From Fragilaria crotonensis (Eukaryota > Bacillariophyta > Fragilariophyceae > Fragilariales > Fragilariaceae): a DNA stretch of 36,032 nt. Positions 17,740 through 27,400 of the stretch are shown here, piece after piece; within the stretch, counting starts at the first letter, position 1, and each line of letters begins with the position of its first letter. Location of the stretch: positions 1 through 36,032 of the forward strand of contig JAKSYS010000642.1 in NCBI GenBank assembly GCA_022925895.1, given 5' to 3'. Position numbers and translations under genes: made by a program. The notes under the pieces are model-generated. The model saw only the letters and a program-made list of their open reading frames with translations, was not told the DNA's origin and searched no databases.

Positions 17740-19053
17740 ATGACCATGATGTCTGCTTCGTCGTCACGCATCATGCGAGCATCTTCAAAAGCTCTCCTTC
17801 GTTACACAAGTATCAGTCTTAGTGGTTCGCCACAACAAGTAGTGAATGTGGCGTCTGCAGGTCGTCAATTCTCCACCTCTCCTGCGGCAGTTGTCGTGGA
17901 CAAGTACGTAGTGCCACTTCCTTCACGACTTCCGAACGATGTCAATGTTCGCAACGCCCTCTATGACGAAGAGGAAAGCCGTACCATGGGAGGAGTCACG
18001 GCTTCCGTCCGCAACAACTGGTCCAAGGAGGAAATTGCTGAGATATACAGCCTTCCCTTCTACGAACTCATGTACCGTGCCTCAACTGTTCATCGCATGT
18101 ACTGGAACCCGTCGGAAGTACAGCAATGCACCTTGTTGAGTATCAAGACGGGAGGTTGCACAGAAGATTGCTCCTACTGTTCTCAATCGACTCGCCACAA
18201 GACCCATGTCAAGCCCACGCCAACCATGAAGGTTCAGGAGGTCCTCGAAGCCGCTAGGCGTGCCAAGGACGCTGGCAGCACACGGTTTTGCATGGGGGCA
18301 GCGTGGAGAGAGTTGGGTAACAAGCAGAATGCCTTCAATCACATATTGGAAATGGTTCGTGGTGTCAACGGGATGGGCTTGGAAGTGTGTTGCACGCTGG
18401 GAATGTTGAATGCCCAGCAAGCGAAGCAACTCAAGGAAGCTGGATTGACTGCCTACAATCATAACCTTGATACCAGTCCTGAACACTACCCAAATGTCAT
18501 TACGACTCGTACCTACGAAGATCGTTTGCAGACTATTGCGAACGTTCGTGATGCTGGAATCAGTGTTTGCTGTGGCGGAATCTTGGGATTGGGTGAGAAA
18601 GAAAGTGACCGGGTTGGATTGCTTCACGTGCTTGCGAACCTTCCCGAGCACCCAGAATCCGTCCCCATTAACGCCCTAGTGGCCGTCGAAGGTACTCCCC
18701 TTGGTGACAAGGACGATTTATCGGGAGTGGATGCCTTTGATATGGCCCGCATGATCGCCACCGCCCGCATTGTCATGCCTCGCACCATGGTGCGACTTTC
18801 GGCAGGCCGGCTGTCATTTAGCGATGCCGAACAGTACATGATGTTCCAGGCTGGCGCCAACTCCATTTTCAATGGAGATAAACTGCTCACAACGGCCAAT
18901 CCAGAATTTGACGATGATATGAGACTTTTCCAGAAACTCGGGTTCCAGGGCAAGCCTGCTCACCAAGGACCACTTGTTGCTCCAGCTGAAGAGCTGGGCA
19001 AGGTTGTTATCACTAAAGTTGAAGGAAAGAAACATCAGCAGTATGCTGCATAA
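17740..19053 (+). CDS. bioB: Biotin synthase (437 aa), probably mitochondrial
   Basis: Radical-SAM enzyme inserting sulfur into dethiobiotin, the last step of biotin synthesis. The radical cluster motif is C140-x3-C144-x2-C147 (GGCTEDCSYC). Auxiliary [2Fe-2S] ligands are all present: C184 (RFCMGAAWR), C217 (EVCCTLGML), C277 (SVCCGGILGLGE) and R352 (VRLSAGR). The YNHNLDTSPEHY substrate-side motif and the NALVAVEGTPL and NSIFNGDKLLTT segments are standard. The first 45-50 residues are Ser/Arg-rich without acidic residues (SSSRIMRASSKALLRY), fitting a mitochondrial presequence, where eukaryotic biotin synthase usually sits. Single exon. The start at 17740 is chosen because the presequence needs it; a second ATG lies two codons later. 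Confidence 0.95.
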   Translation: MTMMSASSSRIMRASSKALLRYTSISLSGSPQQVVNVASAGRQFSTSPAAVVVDKYVVPLPSRLPNDVNVRNALYDEEESRTMGGVTASVRNNWSKEEIAEIYSLPFYELMYRASTVHRMYWNPSEVQQCTLLSIKTGGCTEDCSYCSQSTRHKTHVKPTPTMKVQEVLEAARRAKDAGSTRFCMGAAWRELGNKQNAFNHILEMVRGVNGMGLEVCCTLGMLNAQQAKQLKEAGLTAYNHNLDTSPEHYPNVITTRTYEDRLQTIANVRDAGISVCCGGILGLGEKESDRVGLLHVLANLPEHPESVPINALVAVEGTPLGDKDDLSGVDAFDMARMIATARIVMPRTMVRLSAGRLSFSDAEQYMMFQAGANSIFNGDKLLTTANPEFDDDMRLFQKLGFQGKPAHQGPLVAPAEELGKVVITKVEGKKHQQYAA

Positions 19054-19523
19054 GCGTACTAGTGTTATTGCATGAATGGACAAACGCGTACTTCAGAGTA
19101 GTCGCAGATCCTATGGTTTTAGTCGCTGATAAAAATGCAAGCCTTGCATCTAACGATTCGATTTTACGATAGAAACATCAACAATAAAGGTCGACGTCAC
19201 GGGTGATACTCAAACACGCAAATCGTAAGGAGCGAGAATCTGGATCCCAATACGAAGGCTAGGGTGGAAAAATGGAGGTAAGAGCAGGGTTTCTGTTCGC
19301 GTACCGACTTTGCAGGATGGACGCCATTTGGAGCCAAATGCGAATTTCAAGCTTGTGCTACTTCTGGCAATTTCAACTTTCCCAACAATCACTTGGCGCT
19401 TGGAAAGCAAGGTCTTCCAACACACTTGGTTCGGAAGCCACTACAATTGGGACAGGAAAGCGGTTCGAGGTGAAAAGTGCTAATCACAGTCCTGAGATTC
19501 ATTTCCTAGTTTCCTTAAATACC
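19054..19523. other. Convergent 3' spacer, biotin synthase / eL33
   Basis: 470 bp between convergent stops. A frame continuing on the plus strand across the eL33 gene is antisense shadow. No supported gene. Confidence 0.45.
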
Positions 19524-19871
19524 TTACACGCGGGATGGGTAAAGCATAACGCGAACCTTTCCTCCGATAGCCTGTGGTGGCAAGTTTCTGCTGAATCGGC
19601 AACGAACAACTCCATTGGCTCCGTGAGCTCGGCAGACCTTTCCCCAATTGACGCGGAACTTGTTGCCGTATTTGTCAGCGGTGGTTCCCTTGGTGATAAA
19701 GGCAACCTTCTTTCCGTAATAGAACTCGGCTCCGGCCTTGTCGTCAACGCCCTTGATCTTGATCAGCGACACATTGTTGTTTTGGTTGCGGAGACCTCTC
19801 TTGAAACCAAGGATGGCTCCATCAATGTGAAGGCGTGGGCTTCTCTTCGCTGCTGGCTTTGATTCAGACAT
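19524..19871 (-). CDS. RPL35A: 60S ribosomal protein eL33 (L35A), 115 aa
   Basis: Component of the large cytosolic ribosomal subunit. The whole protein matches the family: LHIDGAILGFKRGLRNQNNN, then SLIKIKGVDDKAGAEFYYGK, KVAFITKG, the GNKFRVNWGKVCRAHGANGV core and the ending GKVRVMLYPSRV, with the expected length (human 110 aa). The N-terminus MSESKPAAKRSPR is Lys/Ser-rich. Single coding exon. Directly upstream of the ATG the sense strand reads CTCCCCCTCCTCAG, which looks like a splice acceptor, so a 5' UTR intron is likely (inference). Divergent from uS8 across 893 bp. Confidence 0.96.
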   Translation of the reverse strand: MSESKPAAKRSPRLHIDGAILGFKRGLRNQNNNVSLIKIKGVDDKAGAEFYYGKKVAFITKGTTADKYGNKFRVNWGKVCRAHGANGVVRCRFSRNLPPQAIGGKVRVMLYPSRV

Positions 19872-20764
19872 GATTTATTAGTTGGGTGATGTGACAACTG
19901 AGGAGGGGGAGGAAAGGAGTTAGCACAAACATATCATGGTAACGAGGGGTATCTGGTACTTGAGACTACTGGTGGCTCGAAACGACCACCGACAAGGCTT
20001 GAACCAATCGATTACGACCAACAACCAACAACACGATGCAACGATTCTCAGCCGATAACCACAATGTTCGTCCAACTCCTATCCTACAAGAATACATGCC
20101 ATCACCGCCGTCCATTTAAAAATGAAGTCAACTGCGTTCTCTGATTTCAACATCATCCACACACATCGCCACCATGGTCAAAACCCCGTGTCACTCACTT
20201 GGCGCAAAAGTGTGTGTTTCAATTTCACGTTCATCCCACGGTCGTCCAGTACTAATTTACAGAAGTAAGAGGTAAGAAAAATCTCGAATCGTCTGGTTTC
20301 GCTCCTCACGTGGGAACCAGTATTGCTCTACAGGAGATTTTGCCCACCGCACACTCTCGAACTGGCTGCTAGCAGTATCCATCGAGCCACACACATCCGC
20401 AAGGTCAATTTTCGACAAACAAGGTAGGTTCACCATGTTGGAATGCGAGCAAGCGAAGAGTTGAAACGAGTTGTGGCATAGAAAACAAGAATTTATCAGT
20501 GTTGTAGTCATCAAGTCGAAAGATTCAATGTGAAAACGAGGAGCTGAGTTGAGTTGTCTCATGGTGGTACTCCGGTGGAGAGGCTTCACTTTTTTCCCTG
20601 CACGACATTTTTCACGCGCAGTACCTGCGCATGCATGTGGTTGGCAGCGATCCGGTGACTCCGGACAAAATCACTCTTGGGTTATAATCGGGCTCACGGA
20701 CGCCTCACATTTTCATCTCTCTGGTTTCCTCACTTGCTCCTCTCTATCTCTCTCTTTCTGCAAG
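19872..20764. other. Divergent ribosomal-protein promoter region
   Basis: 893 bp between eL33 and uS8. It includes a Kozak-perfect ATG at 20174 (GCCACCATGGTC) opening only 33 codons, and a pyrimidine tract ending TTTCTGCAAG immediately before the uS8 ATG, which may be a 5' UTR splice acceptor. A 110-codon minus-strand frame at 20257-20589 shows no motif and is not called. Confidence 0.45.
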
Positions 20765-21471
20765 ATGGTGCGCATGTCAGTACTCGCCGATTGTCTCAAG
20801 ACAATTTCAAATGCCGAAAAGCGCGGTCGCAGACAGGTGCTCATCCGACCTTCATCAAAGGTTGTGATTAAGTTCCTTCAATGTATGCAGCAGCACGGTA
20901 CGTAAATTCAAACACACATACACACACTCGAGTGTTCGACGACCACTTCGGCACTTTTTCATTCCAACCATGGGGGTTTTCTTTTCAGTATCGTGAGCGC
21001 CGCAGGATGTTACATCCCGTGTTTCGCAGCGTTGACCCGATTACCAGTTCAAGGCCCCCGAGACTGTAGTTGTTGTATGATGACAGGCATGTCAATTATC
21101 ACACTCACGAACTCGATATCACTCATGAACTGTTTCGCCGTATGATATGCCACATGCTCGCTCACTAACGAACGTGTTTGTTTCTTTCTTTTTCTTCTGC
21201 AATGCAAATAGGATACATTGGTGAATTCGAAATTATCGATGATCACCGTTCCAACAAGATTGTTATTGAGTTGACTGGCCGCCTTAACAAGTGCGGTGTC
21301 ATTAGTCCTCGTTTCGATGTTGAGTATGCTGAAATTGAGAAATGGATTGTGAACTTGTTGCCATCCAGGCAATTTGGACACATTATCCTTTCTACCACGT
21401 ATGGAATTATGACACATGAAGAGGCCAGACGCAAGAAGACTGGAGGAAAGATTCTTGGTTTCTTTTACTGA
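20765..21471 (+). CDS. RPS15A: 40S ribosomal protein uS8 (S15A), 2 exons, 130 aa
   Basis: Small-subunit cytosolic ribosomal protein. Exon 1 (20765-20897) encodes [20 protein letters not shown] and on to CMQQHG; exon 2 (21212-21471) starts [20 protein letters not shown] and ends GGKILGFFY. The join G|GA keeps the invariant HGYIGEFE. The intron is 314 nt (GTACGT to ATAG), longer than its neighbours. The product is exactly 130 aa, the family length. A C-box-like ATGATGA occurs in the intron at 21077 but no D box was found, so no snoRNA is called. Confidence 0.96.
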
Positions 21472-21639
21472 AGGAAACGAACAAAACTATAAAAATGGAA
21501 CATCAGTGATTCTTCTGTTTGCATGTGTCTTTTCCTAGTCGAGCGGTTGCGAGGAAGGAGTTATCATACTCGTTTTGATCCACAAAACGCATCACAAAGA
21601 ACACACGTAGCCATCATGCTAATTTCATTCTGCACATCA

Positions 21640-23165
21640 CTATACACATCCCATCGCTTCCGCTTGACTGTAATTGTACAACCTCACCCATGTATGTATC
21701 CCGTACTTGTCGCCCTCAATAACGGGAAGGCTTTCACTCATCATCGCCGCATTACGCTTTCGTGGATCCGAGTTCAACACGTTGGACCAGACGAGGAGCT
21801 GCCCCTTCTTGGGTGGTACCATCAGCCAATCCAGATTAGGAAATCCCATGGAACCACCGTCAGGTACATCCGTGAGGCACAAAAAGATACTAAGAACGCG
21901 CGGACCTGCAGGCATCCACAAATCATGCAAGGGTACATCGTGATGCATTCCAAACGACTGCATCTTGCGGTAGTGAACAAATTCGAAGGGCTCAATGTAC
22001 GACAGATCCGTGTCGAGCAGCGACAATAGATCTTTCTGAAGCTTTTGGTATGCACCGTCGTTGCAATCCGCACTGAAGGCGCTTTTGCTCTGACGCCGTA
22101 CATTATGAACTTCCTTGAGGCCCATTGGAGCAACTGGAGTGGATTCTTTCCATGATAGACTCTTTGCGAGTGCCAATAAGTCATCAGCTTCTCGAGACGA
22201 CAGAAAATCATCCCATTTGAGTATCCATGGATCATCTGGTTCCTTTCCCTCGTATACCAATTCTGGTTGTCCTTGCCGTTGGAGGTGCTTCAACTTAAGC
22301 TGTAAACCATCTGCAAGAACCCAAGGGTTCGTTGGCTCCACGTCCTTACAAAGTTCGTACCTATCTCGCTTATCGCATAAACGACAAGCCAGAGGACATT
22401 CCATCATCATGAACGCTAGATTGTTTTCGCATTCGTCGTCGAAGGCTCGCGATATACAATCAGGTCGTGAGTTCATACAGAGGATGCGTTTTGCCAACGG
22501 ATACGTCGTGACGTTATGGAATGCGTAGTCATCCATGGCGACGACGAGACCGTACAGTTTGGATTTTTCGGCGTCGGTGGTCCCTAGGCTCTGGTCCGCC
22601 CCCCAATCGGCTTCAGAATATCGAAAGTGCCGCAGACTATATTTGTGTGTGGGTGTCAGAAGTGGAATCGTTGTTGAATCTGGCAATACAGCACAGGGTT
22701 GGATCAAGCATGTCATACTCACATTTCATCGTCGTCCGCACCCTCCTCGAGCACCTTATTTCGATTGATGCATATCTTGCATGACTGTTTACAAGTTTTC
22801 TTCATAAAGGATGGATTTTTAATGCACTCTCCTTCTGCTTGCCATCGTTCACAATTAGGATGCGCATCTTCACAGTCCAGGTGGACATCCCATGGCAACA
22901 GCCACTCCTTTCCAACGCACAATTCACAACTCTGCTGGCACGACCGCGCCATATACACGGGGTTGTTGACACACTCTCCGGCCTGAGCCCAAAACAAGCA
23001 CCGTGAATCTTCATCAATGCATTCGTTGCTGTCGCAGGTACCATCTGCTTTGCATGTAGCATCTGGTTCATCATCTTCATGATCATAATCATCAACGCCT
23101 TGTCCTCGGGCAATCGACCAAGTTGTCAAAACGAGCATCAACGCGCATAACACCAGCGACACCAT
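21640..23165 (-). CDS. ShKT-prolyl 4-hydroxylase-like protein, distal His missing
   Basis: Two exons, 23165-22723 and 22636-21640, joined across an 86-nt intron (GTGAGT...AATATAG) to 479 aa. A signal peptide (MVSLVLCALMLVLTTWSIAR) directs it to the secretory path. Three six-cysteine ShKT domains follow: 49-83 (WAQAGECVNNPVYM), 98-132 (WQAEGECIKNPSFM) and 201-235 (DDECENNLAFMM). The C-terminal half is a 2-oxoglutarate/Fe(II) dioxygenase fold of the prolyl 4-hydroxylase alpha type: FEFVHYRKMQSFGMHHD with H379-x-D381, RVLSIFLCLTDVPDGG, PKKGQLLVWSN and a 2OG-binding lysine K458 (EGDKYG). The distal iron ligand, normally His four residues before the PV of PVxxGxK, is Ser448 (SESLPV). Activity is therefore doubtful or altered. 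The family hydroxylates prolines in secreted proteins. Complete at both ends. Confidence 0.85.
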
Positions 23166-23612
23166 TATTCTTTGGACTTCCCTACTCTCTACTCTCTCTC
23201 TCTCTAGAAAGAATTATCGATCATGGTATCATGGATCACTGTTCTGAATCGAGTACTCGACTACTAGTACTACTAGTACCTGGTACTATCTTGCACAATG
23301 ACAGCGCACTCCGATTATGATAGTATAAACGTCGTACAAGCGTACAAGTAGTAGACCTACATGAGGAGAACGGAGAACAAAGCAGACTACCGGTAGTAGC
23401 CAGTAGCCAGTAGCCAGTAGCCACACGTTACAGCAGGGTATAGCGTATGGCGACACCCTTGGCGACAGGCAATGCTACATACCTGGTACTGAGTACGGTA
23501 GCTGCAGACTGAGTGTCATCTGTAAAAACTTGTCACATGATACCCAACACATGACGTCACTGTACTGACCCTTTCACGTCCTACGGCTGGTTGCAGCCTC
23601 ATGATGCTTTTA
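23166..23612. other. Spacer with GTAC/GTAG repeats
   Basis: 447 bp upstream of the prolyl-hydroxylase-like gene. It holds a CT tract at 23188-23204, a palindrome-rich stretch at about 23250-23285 (GAGTACTCGACTACTAGTACTA), and four 7-bp tandem copies at 23395-23422. No gene is seen. Confidence 0.5.
23395..23422. repeat. Tandem AGTAGCC x 4
   Basis: Four exact tandem copies of the 7-mer AGTAGCC, directly visible. The unit resembles the outer end of the putative transposon terminal repeat (TAGTAGC) some 200 bp downstream. Confidence 0.85.
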
Positions 23613-23753
23613 GTAGCATACGTAGGCCCCAGTATAGATTTATTTATTGATTTAATAATTCGAAGTAAAAATCATGACGCATGTTGAATACATCTCAATG
23701 AACATCATTGAGCGAGCACACACTCAAATCACAATTGACGATTCATTGATGCA

Positions 23754-24343
23754 TTGCCAGCGCCAGTGATTCTGATACGTGCAATTCGAACTACGGTGAA
23801 TACTTGGTTGACCTCGAAAGCTACCTCAATGCCTCGGTTGCACTCGCAAAAAGACGGCATGCTGTGTTATGCATGTACGAATTGTACCGTCGAGAAAACC
23901 ATCGATATGTGGCAGGCTGGTGCTGAAGACGCTGCCGATGAAGGCCCCGGCATTCTAGACAATGCAGACTGCAGCACGTGCGTAGAAGAGTGCTCAACGT
24001 GAGGCGTGGTCGACAGCGAGCACACCTCGTGGATGCCATCTTGCTCACGGGGGGAAACATTCGTGGAGGGACCGAGTATCCTCCTGGTTCCTTCTTTTCG
24101 TTGGAGGCTCTGGAAGCTGAAATCAAGTCAGATGAAGTGGTCGGAGGAGTCGTCAACATTTACGCCGAACTCATGTCCTACAATGTGCCTCGCCAATCTT
24201 GTGCCGCCAGAACAACGAATTGGGTGCCAGGTGCAATTCAATTGCATGATTGGAGTATTCTTGTTCCAACTCGACAATCACCCAGTTCTACAGTCCTCGC
24301 AAAGGATCGGGAATTGACAAATGCTATCGAACGTCTGCGTTGA
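23754..24343 (+). pseudogene. Frame-broken remnant of a Cys-rich secreted-type protein
   Basis: Coding-like blocks appear in changing frames with no intron borders between them: SDTCNSNYGEYLVDLESYLN (about 23762-23824), then LCYACTNC and DCSTCVEEC (about 23854-24000) in a second frame, then AHLVDAILLTGGNIRGG and VVNIYAELMSY in a third. The combination of a CNxxYGEYL segment, CxxC pairs and a later short-strand region recalls Cys-rich secreted proteins common in diatoms (inference from memory, not a search). No ATG-started intact frame spans it. It sits inside the putative transposon, so it may be a captured host fragment that has decayed. Confidence 0.3.
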
Positions 24344-24420
24344 AAGTCCCAGGATGTTGGCAGCAAGGCATTTCCCTCAATGATGCTCTTGTTTCATCTT
24401 GATGTCTACTTGTTTAAGGA

Positions 24421-27400
24421 CTACTGTGTGTATGGTTGCTCGGAGTAAACAAAACTTGCCTTGCAGAATGACGTGTCAAAATCCAGAGCACAGCGGTGTG
24501 TCTTGAATAGTTTGACAAGCTTCTCGATGTTGATGGGATCAGCTGTGTGTGTAACATTGCCAACGTTGTTTTCGTTCAAACTGATCCAGATCTTGAAGTA
24601 AGCACATATGTATTGCCTGGCTCGCCGTGAAAAGTGTCTGATCCTTGCTTTGGTTAACACATTGTCCGTCGACATGCTCTCTCGCACCACAGACCTAAAG
24701 TTCTCTTTCCCCTTCTTTCTCCGCAGAGCAACTCGGCGGTAGAAATTCTTGGCACAACCCCAAGAATACTCGATTCCTTCGCCTGCAAGTTCGCAGTGAC
24801 ATTTTGGAGTTCGGTCAACAAGTACTCCCATTTCCCTTCCCATGGATTGCAATAGAGTCTCCTCTTCTTCAAAATCGAGACAGTTACTCATCAAGGACTT
24901 CAACGAAAAGTACTTTTGCACAAGGCCGAACACATCCCGTGTTCCATTCAATGTGTACTTCTCCAGTTGGGATTCGTCAACGAAGCCTCTCTCCCAAAGT
25001 ACCTGTAACAGACCCTTTGCTTTGTTCTCCCATCCTTCAATGACTTTCGGTTTTGTCTCTTGAATCGGTAAGTTGTGTTCTTGTGCCGTTGTCTGTATGG
25101 CTTCCTTCTTACCCTTCGCAGTAATTCCCTTTTCCTTTAGGTGTCGAATGAGCTCCTCTCGAGTGTACTTTCTTGTGACTGTTTGCCCATCCAGTAGTTG
25201 ATCATGCCGTCTTTCCTCACGCTGTGTTTGAGTCATCCAAAATGGGCCAATATCATCTGCTTTGAAAACCATCGATTGAGTGTTCCCTGGTTCCAGCTTA
25301 GGTGAGTACGGTCCAAGGTATCCTTGAGTTTGTTTTATTACAGTGTTTCTCAACCGTTTCTGTGCACCTCCATACAACTTTGTCATTCGCGCAACATTTA
25401 GGCCATCCTCTTTCTGTCGATCATGACCACAGGAATGATCGAAAAGAAACAAGAACTCGTATTGAGGGTAGAGTACCTTGAGAACATCGACACAATCTTC
25501 GAGCTGCAAGACCATGTGCTGATAGGTCCAGTAGCCCTCCGAGTTAGCCCCGTATTCGAATTCTCTAACGAATGGTGTTGTCGTAAGTTCCAACTTGAAC
25601 ACATTCTTTCTTGTGTCGTGCGCTGCTTGCTTGTCCATGTACGTTGATCCTCGCCTTGACTCATTCACTCGTTGCAGGTCTTGTACTGTTAGCTGCATTC
25701 CAAAACCAAATTCTCGACTTTGAAAAGCCGATATCATTATTCCCATTCCTTCGTCCTTGGGAACAATATAGGTTTCTTTGCTCGGTCCGTACCATTGTTT
25801 CCCTGGCATGGTGAATTGCTTGAATATGCATTCATCATGGCCAAAGATTACCAATGGCTTGGCTCCAACCGGGAATCTTATGCTCAAGTCTCCACCGAAT
25901 TCTGTTTCTTTCAACTTCTCCGGATTGACAGTATCGACATGATATTCAATGATGTTGCCCTGCTTGTATCCAGAGCCCTTTGCTACGTCACCATTCTCTT
26001 CCATGACGACGGCTTCAGCCAAGGTGACCTGTGTCCAACGATGCATCCGTTGTTCGTAGGTGAGGTATCGCTTGCAGAAGTCCCAACGGTATTGAATTGT
26101 TGCGGGCTTTTCGTGCCCATCAACATAGTACCCCTTCTTCCGTGCGGCGTATCGAAATCCCAATCGAATCATCCAGCGATAGACTGTGCTGGGGCTTACA
26201 CTGGTAAGTCCGTGCGGGACAAGTATTTGTCTCAACTTAGACTGGTACTCTTCTGAGTCCAAATCAAGCATGACGGCAGCCCCACTAACACTCAGCTCAT
26301 CTTCTTCTTCGCCCTCATCACATTCAGCAAATGTGGAATGTACAAGCATGGGAAGAGCTTTGTCGTGGATGTATTCCGACAACATCTCAATTGACAGTGT
26401 TTCAAGGTTTTCCTTTGCGTACTTTTTGATTCGCATGCAGACATCAGGGTTGGCATGCAGGAAAGGTGGTAGGTTGTCTTTGGAGTTTACTGGCAGGGCA
26501 AACTTTCGGTGCTTTCGAGAGTGGCAATACCATTTTGTCACAATGCGAGCATGTGTTGCGAGTGTGATCCCCTGCTTTGCAAGTCTTTGGACCGCAATAC
26601 TGCAGCAGTGTTCCCACGTCCAAGCACTCATGTTTTCTCTTGCCAGTTGCAAGGCGAGCGCAATGTATTGGCACTTTTGTCGCAGCGCCCACTTCTGGTG
26701 TTGACTGATGTTGTCTTCTATGTTTACTTCGCGACCATTCAGTATCAAGGTGATGTATCCCGAGCTTGACCTGTTTGCTTGCTGAAGGATTTCAATTTGG
26801 TTGTTGATTGCTGCGAGCGTTGAGGATTCGTTTTGAAAGGGGTTGAATAGCTGCTTTGCTTCTGGCGAATCGAAATACGTTACTGGTGCTTGTTGTGCAA
26901 CCGTGTTGTCAGTTGTCGTGGTCGGTAGACCTTCTTCCTCCTCCGCTGCAAGCTCTGTCACTACTGGTGACGACGGACCTTCTTCGGCCTCCTTGTCGTG
27001 GTCCGCAAGCTCTGGCACTGCTGGTGACGGAGGAGTCCAAATGGATGGCATGGTGCTGCCCACACCTTCTTCCTCCTCCGCAGCAAGCTCTGACACTAGT
27101 GGTGACGAACCTTCTTCCGCTCCCTTATCGTCTGCAAGCTTGTCTGGCACTGCTGGTGAGTGAGGAGTCCAAATGGATGGCATGCTGCTCGCACCAACTT
27201 CAAAGGCGTCAGCAGGTGCGTTAGTTCTCTCGTCTGTGATTCGTCTCCTCTTTCGAGGCATCATATTTGGAGCCGGAGAGATCGTCGCATCGCAGAAAAG
27301 TTGCCGCCTAGTACTTTCACTCCTCAGCTGCCTCTTTGAGAATGGAACACAGCAGCTTGCCTCCCATTGCAATGAATTCCCATACGTAGGAAGCTTTGGA

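Noticed and set aside
21077-21211. C-box-like ATGATGA in the uS8 intron, possible C/D snoRNA
   Set aside because: No CTGA D box and no terminal stem were found downstream within the intron.
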